NCBI GenBank assembly: GCA_036245805.1
Contig: BTRK01000004.1
Location: forward strand, 38,652,907-38,716,906
Length of the DNA: 64,000 nucleotides
DNA from: Pristionchus mayeri
Taxonomy: Eukaryota; Nematoda; Chromadorea; Rhabditida; Neodiplogasteridae
Direction of reading: 5' to 3'
The notes under the pieces were generated by a model. It worked only from the letters and a program-made list of their open reading frames with translations, had not been told where the DNA came from and searched no databases. Shown here piece by piece: positions 20,760-34,100 of this stretch (positions are counted from its first letter, which is position 1; every line of letters begins with the position of its first letter). A program made the position numbers and the translations under genes.

Positions 20760-23078
20760 TCAGAGAATGAGATGGAATGGGTGAGCATGCGTGTGGTCGG
20801 AGAAGTGAAGTGATAGAGAGTGGGTGGGCGGAGAGGTCAGGGAAAGAGATGGAATGGGTGAGCATGCGTGTGGTCGGAGAAGTGAAGTGATAAAGAGTGA
20901 GTGGGCGGAGAGGTCAGAGAATGAGATGGAATGGGTGAGCATGCGTGTGGTCGGAGAAGTGAAGTGATAGAGAGTGGGCGGGCGGAGAGGTCAGAGAAGG
21001 GAACTGATAGAGAGTGAGTGGGCGGAGAGGTCAGAGAAAGAGATGGAATGGGTGAGCATGCGTGTGGTCGGAGAAGTGAAGTGATAAAGAGTGAGTGGGC
21101 GGAGAGGTCAGAGAATGAGATGGAATGGGTGAGCATGCGTGTGGTCGGAGAAGTGAAGTGATAGAGAGTGGGTGGGCGGAGAGGTCAGAGAATGAGATGG
21201 AATGGGTGAGCATGCGTGTGGTCGGAGAAGTGAAGTGATAGAGAGTGGGCGGGCGGAGAGGTCAGAGAATGAGATGGAATGGGTGAGCATGCGTGTGGTC
21301 GGAGAAGTAAAGTGATAAAGAGTGAGTGGGCGGAGAGGTCAGAGAAAGAGATGGAATGGGTGAGCATGCGTGTGGTCGGATAAGTGATGTGATAAAGAGT
21401 GAGTGGGCGGAGAGGTCAGAGAAGGGAACTGATAGAGAGTGAGTGGGCGGAGAGGTCAGAGAAAGAGATGGAATGGGTGAGCATGCGTGTGGTCGGAGAA
21501 GTGAAGTGATAAAGAGTGAGTGGGCGGAGAGGTCAGAGAATGAGATGGAATGGGTGAGCATGCGTGTGGTCGGAGAAGTGAAGTGATAGAGAGTGGGTGG
21601 GCGGAGAGGTCAGGGAAAGAGATGGAATGGGTGAGCATGCGTGTGGTCGGAGAAGTGAAGTGATAAAGAGTGAGTGGGCGGAGAGGTCAGAGAATGAGAT
21701 GGAATGGGTGAGCATGCGTGTGGTCGGAGAAGTGAAGTGATAGAGAGTGGGCGGGCGGAGAGGTCAGAGAAGGGAACTGATAGAGAGTGAGTGGGCGGAG
21801 AGGTCAGAGAAAGAGATGGAATGGGTGAGCATGCGTGTGGTCGGAGAAGTGAAGTGATAAAGAGTGAGTGGGCGGAGAGGTCAGAGAATGAGATGGAATG
21901 GGTGAGCATGCGTGTGGTCGGAGAAGTGAAGTGATAGAGAGTGGGTGGGCGGAGAGGTCAGAGAATGAGATGGAATGGGTGAGCATGCGTGTGGTCGGAG
22001 AAGTGAAGTGATAGAGAGTGGGCGGGCGGAGAGGTCAGAGAATGAGATGGAATGGGTGAGCATGCGTGTGGTCGGAGAAGTAAAGTGATAAAGAGTGAGT
22101 GGGCGGAGAGGTCAGAGAAAGAGATGGAATGGGTGAGCATGCGTGTGGTCGGATAAGTGATGTGATAAAGAGTGAGTGGGCGGAGAGGTCAGAGAAGGGA
22201 ACTGATAGAGAGTGAGTGGGCGGAGAGGTCAGAGAAAGAGATGGAATGGGTGAGCATGCGTGTGGTCGGAGAAGTGAAGTGATAAAGAGTGAGTGGGCGG
22301 AGAGGTCAGAGAATGAGATGGAATGGGTGAGCATGCGTGTGGTCGGAGAAGTGAAGTGATAGAGAGTGGGTGGGCGGAGAGGTCAGGGAAAGAGATGGAA
22401 TGGGTGAGCATGCGTGTGGTCGGAGAAGTGAAGTGATAAAGAGTGAGTGGGCGGAGAGGTCAGAGAATGAGATGGAATGGGTGAGCATGCGTGTGGTCGG
22501 AGAAGTGAAGTGATAGAGAGTGGGCGGGCGGAGAGGTCAGAGAAGGGAACTGATAGAGAGTGAGTGGGCGGAGAGGTCAGAGAAAGAGATGGAATGGGTG
22601 AGCATGCGTGTGGTCGGAGAAGTGAAGTGATAAAGAGTGAGTGGGCGGAGAGGTCAGAGAATGAGATGGAATGGGTGAGCATGCGTGTGGTCGGAGAAGT
22701 GAAGTGATAGAGAGTGGGTGGGCGGAGAGGTCAGAGAATGAGATGGAATGGGTGAGCATGCGTGTGGTCGGAGAAGTGAAGTGATAGAGAGTGGGCGGGC
22801 GGAGAGGTCAGAGAATGAGATGGAATGGGTGAGCATGCGTGTGGTCGGAGAAGTAAAGTGATAAAGAGTGAGTGGGCGGAGAGGTCAGAGAAAGAGATGG
22901 AATGGGTGAGCATGCGTGTGGTCGGATAAGTGATGTGATAAAGAGTGAGTGGGCGGAGAGGTCAGAGAATGAGATGGAATGGGTGAGCATGCGTGTGGTC
23001 GGAGAAGTGAAGTGATAGAGAGTGGGCGGGCGGAGAGGTCAGAGAAGGGAACTGATAGAGAGTGAGTGGGCGGAGAGG
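20760..23078. repeat. 773-bp higher-order repeat within the satellite
   Basis: The same series of X/Y variants, including rare forms GGATAAGTGATGTGATAAAG, GGAGAAGTAAAGTGATAAAG and GGTCAGGGAAAGAG, recurs with a 773-bp offset: module boundaries at 20760, 21533 and 22306, and again at 21108, 21881 and 22654. Three or nearly three copies are present. This marks amplification of a block of about ten modules. Confidence 0.85.
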
Positions 23079-23697
23079 TCAGAGAAAGAGATGGAATGGG
23101 TGAGCATGCGTGTGGTCGGAGAAGTGAAGTGATAAAGAGTGAGTGGGCGGAGAGGTCAGAGAATGAGATGGAATGGGTGAGCATGCGTGTGGTCGGAGAA
23201 GTGAAGTGATAGAGAGTGGGTGGGCGGAGAGGTCAGGGAAAGAGATGGAATGGGTGAGCATGCGTGTGGTCGGAGAAGTGAAGTGATAAAGAGTGAGTGG
23301 GCGGAGAGGTCAGAGAATGAGATGGAATGGGTGAGCATGCGTGTGGTCGGAGAAGTGAAGTGATAGAGAGTGGGCGGGCGGAGAGGTCAGAGAAGGGAAC
23401 TGATAGAGAGTGAGTGGGCGGAGAGGTCAGAGAAAGAGATGGAATGGGTGAGCATGCGTGTGGTCGGAGAAGTGAAGTGATAAAGAGTGAGTGGGCGGAG
23501 AGGTCAGAGAATGAGATGGAATGGGTGAGCATGCGTGTGGTCGGAGAAGTAAAGTGATAAAGAGTGAGTGGGCGGAGAGGTCAGAGAATGAGATGGAATG
23601 GGTGAGCATGCGTGTGGTCGGAGAAGTGAAGTGATAGAGAGTGGGCGGGCGGAGAGGTCAGAGAAGGGAACTGATAGAGAGTGAGTGGGCGGAGAGG

Positions 23698-26600
23698 TCA
23701 GAGAAAAAGATGGAATGGGTGAGCATGCGTGTGGTCGGAGAAGTGAAGTGATAGAGAGTGAGTGGGCGGAGAGGTCAGAGAATGAGATGGAATGGGTGAG
23801 CATGCGTGTGGTCGGAGAAGTGAAGTGATAGAGAGTGGGCGGGCGGAGAGGTCAGAGAAGGGAGCTGATAGAGAGTGAGTGGGCGGAGAGGTCAGAGAAT
23901 GAGATGGAATGGGTGAGCATGCGTGTGGTCGGAGAAGGGAACTAATAGAGAGTGAGTGGGCGGAGAGGTCAGAGAAAGAGATGCAATGGGTGAGCATGCG
24001 TGTGGACGGAGAAGTGAAGTGATAGAGAGTGGGCGGGCGGAGAGGTCAGAGAATGAGATGGAATGGGTGAGCATGCGCGTGGTCGGAGAAGTGAAGTGAT
24101 AGAGAGTGGGCGGGCGGAGAGGTCAGAGAAGGGAACTGATAGAGAGTGAGTGGGCGGAGAGGTCAGAGAAAGAGATGGAATGGGTGAGCATGCGTGTGGT
24201 CAGAGAAGGGAACTGATAGAGAGTGAGTGGGCGGAGAGGTCAGAGAAAGAGATGGAATGGGTGAGCATGCGTGTGGTCGGAGAAGTGAAGTGATAGAGAG
24301 TGAGCGGGCGGAGAGGTCAGAGAAGGGAACTGATAGAGAGTGAATGGGCGGAGAGGTCAGAGAAAGAGATGGAATGGGTGAGCATGCATGTGGTCGGAGA
24401 AGTGAAGTGATAGAGAGTGGGCGGGCGGAGAGGTCAGAGAAGGGAACTGATAGAGAGTGAATGGGCGGAGAGGTCAGAGAAAGAGATGGAATGGGTGAGC
24501 ATGCATGTGGTCGGAGAAGTGAAGTGATAGAGAGTGGGCGGGCGGAGAGGTCAGAGAAGGGAACTGATAGAGAGTGAGTGGGCGGAGAGGTCAGAGAAAA
24601 AGATGGAATGGGTGAGCATGCGTGTGGTCGGAGAAGTGAAGTGATAGAGAGTGAGTGGGCGGAGAGGTCAGAGAAAGAGATGGAATGGGTGAGCATGCGT
24701 GTGGTCGGAGAAGTGAAGTGATAAAGAGTGAGTGGGCGGAGAGGTCAGAGAATGAGATGGAATGGGTGAGCATGCGTGTGGTCGGAGAAGTGAAGTGATA
24801 GAGAGTGGGCGGGCGGAGAGGTCAGAGAAGGGAACTGATAGAGAGTGAGTGGGCGGAGAGGTCAGAGAAAAAGATGGAATGGGTGAGCATGCGTGTGGTC
24901 GGAGAAGTGAAGTGATAAAGAGTGAGTGGGCGGAGAGGTCAGAGAATGAGATGGAATGGGTGAGCATGCGTGTGGTCGGAGAAGTGAAGTGATAGAGAGT
25001 GGGCGGGCGGAGAGGTCAGAGAAGGGAACTGATAGAGAGTGAGTGGGCGGAGAGGTCAGAGAAAGAGATGGAATGGGTGAGCATGCGTGTGGTCGGAGAA
25101 GTGAAGTGATAAAGAGTGAGTGGGCGGAGAGGTCAGAGAATGAGATGGAATGGGTGAGCATGCGTGTGGTCGGAGAAGTGAAGTGATAGAGAGTGGGCGG
25201 GCGGAGAGGTCAGAGAATGAGACGGAATGGGTGAGCATGCGTGTGGTCGGAGAAGTAAAGTGATAAAGAGTGAGTGGGCGGAGAGGTCAGAGAATGAGAT
25301 GGAATGGGTGAGCATGCGTGTGGTCGGAGAAGTGAAGTGATAGAGAGTGGGCGGGCGGAGAGGTCAGAGAAGGGAACTGATAGAGAGTGAGTGGGCGGAG
25401 AGGTCAGAGAAAAAGATGGAATGGGTGAGCATGCGTGTGGTCGGAGAAGTGAAGTGATAGAGAGTGAGTGGGCGGAGAGGTCAGAGAATGAGATGGAATG
25501 GGTGAGCATGCGTGTGGTCGGAGAAGTGAAGTGATAGAGAGTGGGCGGGCGGAGAGGTCAGAGAAGGGAGCTGATAGAGAGTGAGTGGGCGGAGAGGTCA
25601 GAGAATGAGATGGAATGGGTGAGCATGCGTGTGGTCGGAGAAGGGAACTAATAGAGAGTGAGTGGGCGGAGAGGTCAGAGAAAGAGATGGAATGGGTGAG
25701 CATGCGTGTGGTCGGAGAAGTGAAGTGATAGAGAGTGGGCGGGCGGAGAGGTCAGAGAAGGGAACTGATAGAGAGTGAGTGGTCGGAGAGGTCAGAGAAA
25801 GAGATGGAATGGGTGAGCATGCGTGTGGTCGGAGAAGTGAAGTGATAAAGAGTGAGTGGGCGGAGAGGTCAGAGAATGAGATGGAATGGGTGAGCATGCG
25901 TGTGGTCGGAGAAGTGAAGTGATAGAGAGTGGGCGGGCGGAGAGGTCAGAGAAGGGAACTGATAGAGAGTGAGTGGGCGGAGAGGTCAGAGAAAAAGATG
26001 GAATGGGTGAGCATGCGTGTGGTCGGAGAAGTGAAGTGATAGAGAGTGAGTGGGCGGAGAGGTCAGAGAATGAGATGGAATGGGTGAGCATGCGTGTGGT
26101 CGGAGAAGTGAAGTGATAGAGAGTGGGCGGGCGGAGAGGTCAGAGAAGGGAACTGATAGAGAGTGAGTGGGCGGAGAGGTCAGAGAAAAAGATGGAATGG
26201 GTGAGCATGCGTGTGGTCGGAGAAGTGAAGTGATAGAGAGTGAGTGGGCGGAGAGGTCAGAGAATGAGATGGAATGGGTGAGCATGCGTGTGGTCGGAGA
26301 AGTGAAGTGATAGAGAGTGGGCGGGCGGAGAGGTCAGAGAAGGGAACTGATAGAGAGTGAGTGGGCGGAGAGGTCAGAGAAAAAGATGGAATGGGTGAGC
26401 ATGCGTGTGGTCGGAGAAGTGAAGTGATAGAGAGTGAGTGGGCGGAGAGGTCAGAGAATGAGATGGAATGGGTGAGCATGCGTGTGGTCGGAGAAGTGAA
26501 GTGATAGAGAGTGGGCGGGCGGAGAGGTCAGAGAAGGGAACTGATAGAGAGTGAGTGGGCGGAGAGGTCAGAGAAAAAGATGGAATGGGTGAGCATGCGT

Positions 26601-28108
26601 GTGGTCGGAGAAGTGAAGTGATAGAGAGTGAGTGGGCGGAGAGGTCAGAGAATGAGATGGAATGGGTGAGCATGCGTGTGGTCGGAGAAGTGAAGTGATA
26701 GAGAGTGGGCGGGCGGAGAGGTCAGAGAAGGGAACTGATAGAGAGTGAGTGGGCGGAGAGGTCAGAGAAAAAGATGGAATGGGTGAGCATGCGTGTGGTC
26801 GGAGAAGTGAAGTGATAGAGAGTGAGTGGGCGGAGAGGTCAGAGAATGAGATGGAATGGGTGAGCATGCGTGTGGTCGGAGAAGTGAAGTGATAGAGAGT
26901 GGGCGGGCGGAGAGGTCAGAGAAGGGAACTGATAGAGAGTGAGTGGGCGGAGAGGTCAGAGAAAAAGATGGAATGGGTGAGCATGCGTGTGGTCGGAGAA
27001 GTGAAGTGATAGAGAGTGAGTGGGCGGAGAGGTCAGAGAATGAGATGGAATGGGTGAGCATGCGTGTGGTCGGAGAAGTGAAGTGATAGAGAGTGGGCGG
27101 GCGGAGAGGTCAGAGAAGGGAACTGATAGAGAGTGAGTGGGCGGAGAGGTCAGAGAAAAAGATGGAATGGGTGAGCATGCGTGTGGTCGGAGAAGTGAAG
27201 TGATAGAGAGTGAGTGGGCGGAGAGGTCAGAGAATGAGATGGAATGGGTGAGCATGCGTGTGGTCGGAGAAGTGAAGTGATAGAGAGTGGGCGGGCGGAG
27301 AGGTCAGAGAAGGGAACTGATAGAGAGTGAGTGGGCGGAGAGGTCAGAGAAAAAGATGGAATGGGTGAGCATGCGTGTGGTCGGAGAAGTGAAGTGATAG
27401 AGAGTGAGTGGGCGGAGAGGTCAGAGAATGAGATGGAATGGGTGAGCATGCGTGTGGTCGGAGAAGTGAAGTGATAGAGAGTGGGCGGGCGGAGAGGTCA
27501 GAGAAGGGAACTGATAGAGAGTGAGTGGGCGGAGAGGTCAGAGAAAAAGATGGAATGGGTGAGCATGCGTGTGGTCGGAGAAGTGAAGTGATAGAGAGTG
27601 AGTGGGCGGAGAGGTCAGAGAATGAGATGGAATGGGTGAGCATGCGTGTGGTCGGAGAAGTGAAGTGATAGAGAGTGGGCGGGCGGAGAGGTCAGAGAAG
27701 GGAACTGATAGAGAGTGAGTGGGCGGAGAGGTCAGAGAAAAAGATGGAATGGGTGAGCATGCGTGTGGTCGGAGAAGTGAAGTGATAGAGAGTGAGTGGG
27801 CGGAGAGGTCAGAGAATGAGATGGAATGGGTGAGCATGCGTGTGGTCGGAGAAGTGAAGTGATAGAGAGTGGGCGGGCGGAGAGGTCAGAGAAGGGAGCT
27901 GATAGAGAGTGAGTGGGCGGAGAGGTCAGAGAATGAGATGGAATGGGTGAGCATGCGTGTGGTCGGAGAAGGGAACTAATAGAGAGTGAGTGGGCGGAGA
28001 GGTCAGAGAAAGAGATGCAATGGGTGAGCATGCGTGTGGACGGAGAAGTGAAGTGATAGAGAGTGGGCGGGCGGAGAGGTCAGAGAATGAGATGGAATGG
28101 GTGAGCAT
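23698..28108. repeat. Segmental duplication inside the satellite (offset about 4,034 bp)
   Basis: A rare variant set (GAGATGCAATGGGTGAGCAT with GTGTGGACGGAGAAG, preceded by AAGGGAGCTGATAGAG and AAGGGAACTAATAGAG) occurs at about 23.85-24.08 kb and again at about 27.88-28.11 kb. These are the only two places with the GCAATGGG/GGACGG pair. The distance is 4,034 bp, so a block of at least this size was duplicated or moved by unequal exchange. Confidence 0.75.
25792..27930. repeat. Homogeneous 194-bp higher-order repeat (XY + XYY)
   Basis: From about 25.8 to 27.9 kb the unit XY-XYY (77 + 117 = 194 bp) repeats about ten times with almost no differences. Units start at 25792, 25986, 26180, 26374, 26568, 26762, 26956, 27150, 27344 and 27538. 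It is the most uniform part of the array and so probably the most recently amplified or converted. Confidence 0.9.
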
Positions 28109-31100
28109 GCGCGTGGTCGGAGAAGTGAAGTGATAGAGAGTGGGCGGGCGGAGAGGTCAGAGAAGGGAGCTGATAGAGAGTGAGTGGGCGGAGAGGTCAG
28201 AGAATGAGATGGAATGGGTGAGCATGCGTGTGGTCGGAGAAGGGAACTAATAGAGAGTGAGTGGGCGGAGAGGTCAGAGAAAGAGATGGAATGGGTGAGC
28301 ATGCGTGTGGTCGGAGAAGTGAAGTGATAGAGAGTGGGCGGGCGGAGAGGTCAGAGAAGGGAACTGATAGAGAGTGAGTGGTCGGAGAGGTCAGAGAAAG
28401 AGATGGAATGGGTGAGCATGCGTGTGGTCGGAGAAGTGAAGTGATAAAGAGTGAGTGGGCGGAGAGGTCAGAGAATGAGATGGAATGGGTGAGCATGCGT
28501 GTGGTCGGAGAAGTGAAGTGATAGAGAGTGGGCGGGCGGAGAGGTCAGAGAAGGGAACTGATAGAGAGTGAGTGGGCGGAGAGGTCAGAGAAAAAGATGG
28601 AATGGGTGAGCATGCGTGTGGTCGGAGAAGTGAAGTGATAGAGAGTGAGTGGGCGGAGAGGTCAGAGAATGAGATGGAATGGGTGAGCATGCGTGTGGTC
28701 GGAGAAGTGAAGTGATAGAGAGTGGGCGGGCGGAGAGGTCAGAGAAGGGAACTGATAGAGAGTGAGTGGGCGGAGAGGTCAGAGAAAAAGATGGAATGGG
28801 TGAGCATGCGTGTGGTCGGAGAAGTGAAGTGATAGAGAGTGAGTGGGCGGAGAGGTCAGAGAATGAGATGGAATGGGTGAGCATGCGTGTGGTCGGAGAA
28901 GTGAAGTGATAGAGAGTGGGCGGGCGGAGAGGTCAGAGAAGGGAACTGATAGAGAGTGAGTGGGCGGAGAGGTCAGAGAAAAAGATGGAATGGGTGAGCA
29001 TGCGTGTGGTCGGAGAAGGGAACTAATAGAGAGTGAGTGGGCGGAGAGGTCAGAGAAAGAGATGGAATGGGTGAGCATGCGTGTGGTCGGAGAAGTGAAG
29101 TGATAGAGAGTGGGCGGGCGGAGAGGTCAGAGAAGGGAACTGATAGAGAGTGAGTGGTCGGAGAGGTCAGAGAAAGAGATGGAATGGGTGAGCATGCGTG
29201 TGGTCGGAGAAGTGAAGTGATAAAGAGTGAGTGGGCGGAGAGGTCAGAGAATGAGATGGAATGGGTGAGCATGCGTGTGGTCGGAGAAGTGAAGTGATAG
29301 AGAGTGGGCGGGCGGAGAGGTCAGAGAAGGGAACTGATAGAGAGTGAGTGGGCGGAGAGGTCAGAGAAAAAGATGGAATGGGTGAGCATGCGTGTGGTCG
29401 GAGAAGTGAAGTGATAGAGAGTGAGTGGGCGGAGAGGTCAGAGAATGAGATGGAATGGGTGAGCATGCGTGTGGTCGGAGAAGTGAAGTGATAGAGAGTG
29501 GGCGGGCGGAGAGGTCAGAGAAGGGAACTGATAGAGAGTGAGTGGGCGGAGAGGTCAGAGAAAAAGATGGAATGGGTGAGCATGCGTGTGGTCGGAGAAG
29601 TGAAGTGATAGAGAGTGAGTGGGCGGAGAGGTCAGAGAATGAGATGGAATGGGTGAGCATGCGTGTGGTCGGAGAAGTGAAGTGATAGAGAGTGGGCGGG
29701 CGGAGAGGTCAGAGAAGGGAGCTGATAGAGAGTGAGTGGGCGGAGAGGTCAGAGAATGAGATGGAATGGGTGAGCATGCGTGTGGTCGGAGAAGGGAACT
29801 AATAGAGAGTGAGTGGGCGGAGAGGTCAGAGAAAGAGATGGAATGGGTGAGCATGCGTGTGGTCGGAGAAGTGAAGTGATAGAGAGTGGGCGGGCGGAGA
29901 GGTCAGAGAAGGGAACTGATAGAGAGTGAGTGGTCGGAGAGGTCAGAGAAAGAGATGGAATGGGTGAGCATGCGTGTGGTCGGAGAAGTGAAGTGATAAA
30001 GAGTGAGTGGGCGGAGAGGTCAGAGAATGAGATGGAATGGGTGAGCATGCGTGTGGTCGGAGAAGTGAAGTGATAGAGAGTGGGCGGGCGGAGAGGTCAG
30101 AGAAGGGAACTGATAGAGAGTGAGTGGGCGGAGAGGTCAGAGAAAGAGATGGAATGGGTGAGCATGCGTGTGGTCGGAGAAGTGAAGTGATAGAGAGTGG
30201 GCGGGCGGAGAGGTCAGAGAAGGGAACTGATAGAGAGTGAGTGGGCGGAGAGGTCAGAGAAAGAGATGGAATGGGTGAGCATGCGTGTGGTCAGAGAAGG
30301 GAACTGATAGAGAGTGAGTGGGCGGAGAGGTCAGAGAAAGAGATGGAATGGGTGAGCATGCGTGTGGTCGGAGAAGTGAAGTGATAGAGAGTGGGCGGGC
30401 GGAGAGGTCAGAGAATGAGATGGAATGGGTGAGCATGCGTGTGGCCGGAGAAGTGAAGTGATAAAGAGTGAGTGGGCGGAGAGGTCAGAGAATGAGATGG
30501 AATGGGTGAGCATGCGTGTGGTCAGAGAACTGAAGTGATAAAGAGTGAGTGGGCGGAGAGGTCAGAGAAAGAGATGGAATGGGTGAGCATGCGTGTGGTC
30601 GGAGAAGTGAAGTGATAGAGAGTGGGCGGGCGGAGAGGTCAGAGAAGGGAACTGATAGAGAGTGAGTGGGCGGAGAGGTCAGAGAAAGAGATGGAATGGG
30701 TGAGCATGCGTATGGTCGGAGAAGTGAAGTGATAAAGAGTGAGTGGGCGGAGAGGTCAGAGAATGAGATGGAATGGGTGAGCATGCGTGTGGTCGGAGAA
30801 GTGAAGTGATAGAGAGTGGGCGGGCGGAGAGGTCAGAGAAGGGAACTGATAGAGAGTGAGTGGTCGGAGAGGTCAGAGAAAGAGATGGAATGGGTGAGCA
30901 TGCGTGTGGTCGGAGAAGTGAAGTGATAAAGAGTGAGTGGGCGGAGAGGTCAGAGAATGAGATGGAATGGGTGAGCATGCGTGTGGTCGGAGAAGTGAAG
31001 TGATAGAGAGTGGGCGGGCGGAGAGGTCAGAGAAGGGAACTGATAGAGAGTGAGTGGGCGGAGAGGTCAGAGAAAGAGATGGAATGGGTGAGCATGCGTG

Positions 31101-34100
31101 TGGTCAGAGAAGGGAACTGATAGAGAGTGAGTGGGCGGAGAGGTCAGAGAAAGAGATGGAATGGGTGAGCATGCGTGTGGTCGGAGAAGTGAAGTGATAG
31201 AGAGTGGGCGGGCGGAGAGGTCAGAGAATGAGATGGAATGGGTGAGCATGCGTGTGGCCGGAGAAGTGAAGTGATAGAGAGTGAGTGGGCGGAGAGGTCA
31301 GAAAAAGAGATGGAATGGGTGATCATGCGTGTGGTCGGAGAAGTGAAGTGATAAAGAGTGAGTGGGCGGAGAGGTCAGAGAATGAGATGGAATGGGTGAG
31401 CATGCGTGTGGTCAGAGAACTGAAGTGATAAAGAGTGAGTGGGCGGAGAGGTCAGAGAAAGAGATGGAATGGGTGAGCATGCGTGTGGTCGGAGAAGTGA
31501 AGTGATAGAGAGTGGGCGGGCGGAGAGGTCAGAGAAGGGAACTGATAGAGAGTGAGTGGGCGGAGAGGTCAGAGAAGGGAACTGATAGAGAGTGAGTGGT
31601 CGGAGAGGTCAGAGAAAGAGATGGAATGAGTGAGCATGCGTGTGGTCGGAGAAGTGAAGTGATAGAGAGTGGGCGGGCGGAGAGGTCAGAGAAGGGAACT
31701 GATAGAGAGTGAGTGGGCGGAGAGGTCAGAGAAAGAGATGGAATGGGTGAGCATGCGTGTGGTCGGAGAAGTGAAGTGATAGAGAGTGGGCGGGCGGAGA
31801 GGTCAGAGAAGGGAACTGATAGAGAGTGAGTGGTCGGAGAGGTCAGAGAAAGAGATGGAATGAGTGAGCATGCGTGTGGTCGGAGAAGTGAAGTGATAGA
31901 GAGTGGGCGGGCGGAGAGGTCAGAGAAGGGAACTGATAGAGAGTGAGTGGGCGGAGAGGTCAGAGAAGGGAACTGATAGAGAGTGAGTGGTCGGAGAGGT
32001 CAGAGAAAGAGATGGAATGGGTGAGCATGCGTGTGGTCGGAGAAGTGAAGTGATAGAGAGTGGGCGGGCGGAGAGGTCAGAGAAGGGAACTGATAGAGAG
32101 TGAGTGGGCGGAGAGGTCAGAGAAAGAGATGGAATGGGTGAGCATGCGTGTGGTCGGAGAAGTGAAGTGATAGAGAGTGGGCGGGCGGAGAGGTCAGAGA
32201 AGGGAACTGATAGAGAGTGAGTGGGCGGAGAGGTCAGAGAATGAGATGGAATGGGTGAGCATGCGTGTGGTCGGAGAAGTGAAGTGATAGAGAGTGGGCG
32301 GGCGGAGAGGTCAGAGAAGGGAACTGATAGAGAGTGAGTGGGCGGAGAGGTCAGAGAAAAAGATGGAATGAGTGAGCATGCGTGTGGTCGGAGAAGTGAA
32401 GTGATAGAGAGTGGGCGGGCGGAGAGGTCAGAGAAGGGAACTGATAGAGAGTGAGTGGGCGGAGAGGTCAGAGAAAGAGATGGAATGGGTGAGCATGCGT
32501 GTGGTCGGAGAAGTGAAGTGATAGAGAGTGGGCGGGCGGAGAGGTCAGAGAAGGGAACTGATAGAGAGTGAGTGGTCGGAGAGGTCAGAGAAAGAGATGG
32601 AATGAGTGAGCATGCGTGTGGTCGGAGAAGTGAAGTGATAGAGAGTGGGCGGGCGGAGAGGTCAGAGAAGGGAACTGATAGAGAGTGAGTGGGCGGAGAG
32701 GTCAGAGAAGGGAACTGATAGAGAGTGAGTGGTCGGAGAGGTCAGAGAAAGAGATGGAATGGGTGAGCATGCGTGTGGTCGGAGAAGTGAAGTGATAGAG
32801 AGTGGGCGGGCGGAGAGGTCAGAGAAGGGAACTGATAGAGAGTGAGTGGGCGGAGAGGTCAGAGAAGGGAACTGATAGAGAGTGAGTGGTCGGAGAGGTC
32901 AGAGAAAGAGATGGAATGGGTGAGCATGCGTGTGGTCGGAGAAGTGAAGTGATAGAGAGTGGGCGGGCGGAGAGGTCAGAGAAGGGAACTGATAGAGAGT
33001 GAGTGGGCGGAGAGGTCAGAGAAAGAGATGGAATGGGTGAGCATGCGTGTGGTCGGAGAAGTGAAGTGATAGAGAGTGGGCGGGCGGAGAGGTCAGAGAA
33101 GGGAACTGATAGAGAGTGAGTGGTCGGAGAGGTCAGAGAAAGAGATGGAATGAGTGAGCATGCGTGTGGTCGGAGAAGTGAAGTGATAGAGAGTGGGCGG
33201 GCGGAGAGGTCAGAGAAGGGAACTGATAGAGAGTGAGTGGGCGGAGAGGTCAGAGAAGGGAACTGATAGAGAGTGAGTGGTCGGAGAGGTCAGAGAAAGA
33301 GATGGGATGGGTGAGCATGCGTGTGGTCGGAGAAGTGAAGTGATAGAGAGTGGGCGGGCGGAGAGGTCAGAGAAGGGAACTGATAGAGAGTGAGTGGGCG
33401 GAGAGGTCAGAGAAAGAGATGGAATGGGTGAGCATGCGTGTGGTCGGAGAAGTGAAGTGATAGAGAGTGGGCGGGCGGAGAGGTCAGAGAAGGGAACTGA
33501 TAGAGAGTGAGTGGGCGGAGAGGTCAGAGAATGAGATGGAATGGGTGAGCATGCGTGTGGTCGGAGAAGTGAAGTGATAGAGAGTGGGCGGGCGGAGAGG
33601 TCAGAGAAGGGAACTGATAGAGAGTGAGTGGGCGGAGAGGTCAGAGAAGGGAACTGATAGAGAGTGAGTGGTCGGAGAGGTCAGAGAAAGAGATGGAATG
33701 GGTGAGCATGCGTGTGGTCGGAGAAGTGAAGTGATAGAGAGTGGGCGGGCGGAGAGGTCAGAGAAGGGAACTAATAGAGAGTGGGCGGGCGGAGAGGTCA
33801 GAGAAGGGAACTGATAGAGAGTGAGTGGGCGGAGAGGTCAGAGAATGAGATGGAATGGGTGAGCATGCGTGTGGTCGGAGAAGTGAAGTGATAGAGAGTG
33901 GGCGGGCGGAGAGGTCAGAGAATGAGATGGAATGGGTGAGCATGCGTGTGGTCGGAGAAGTGAAGTGATAGAGAGTGGGCGGGCGGAGAGGTCAGAGAAG
34001 GGAACTGATAGAGAGTGAGTGGGCGGAGAGGTCAGAGAAGGGAACTGATAGAGAGTGAGTGGTCGGAGAGGTCAGAGAAAGAGATGGAATGGGTGAGCAT

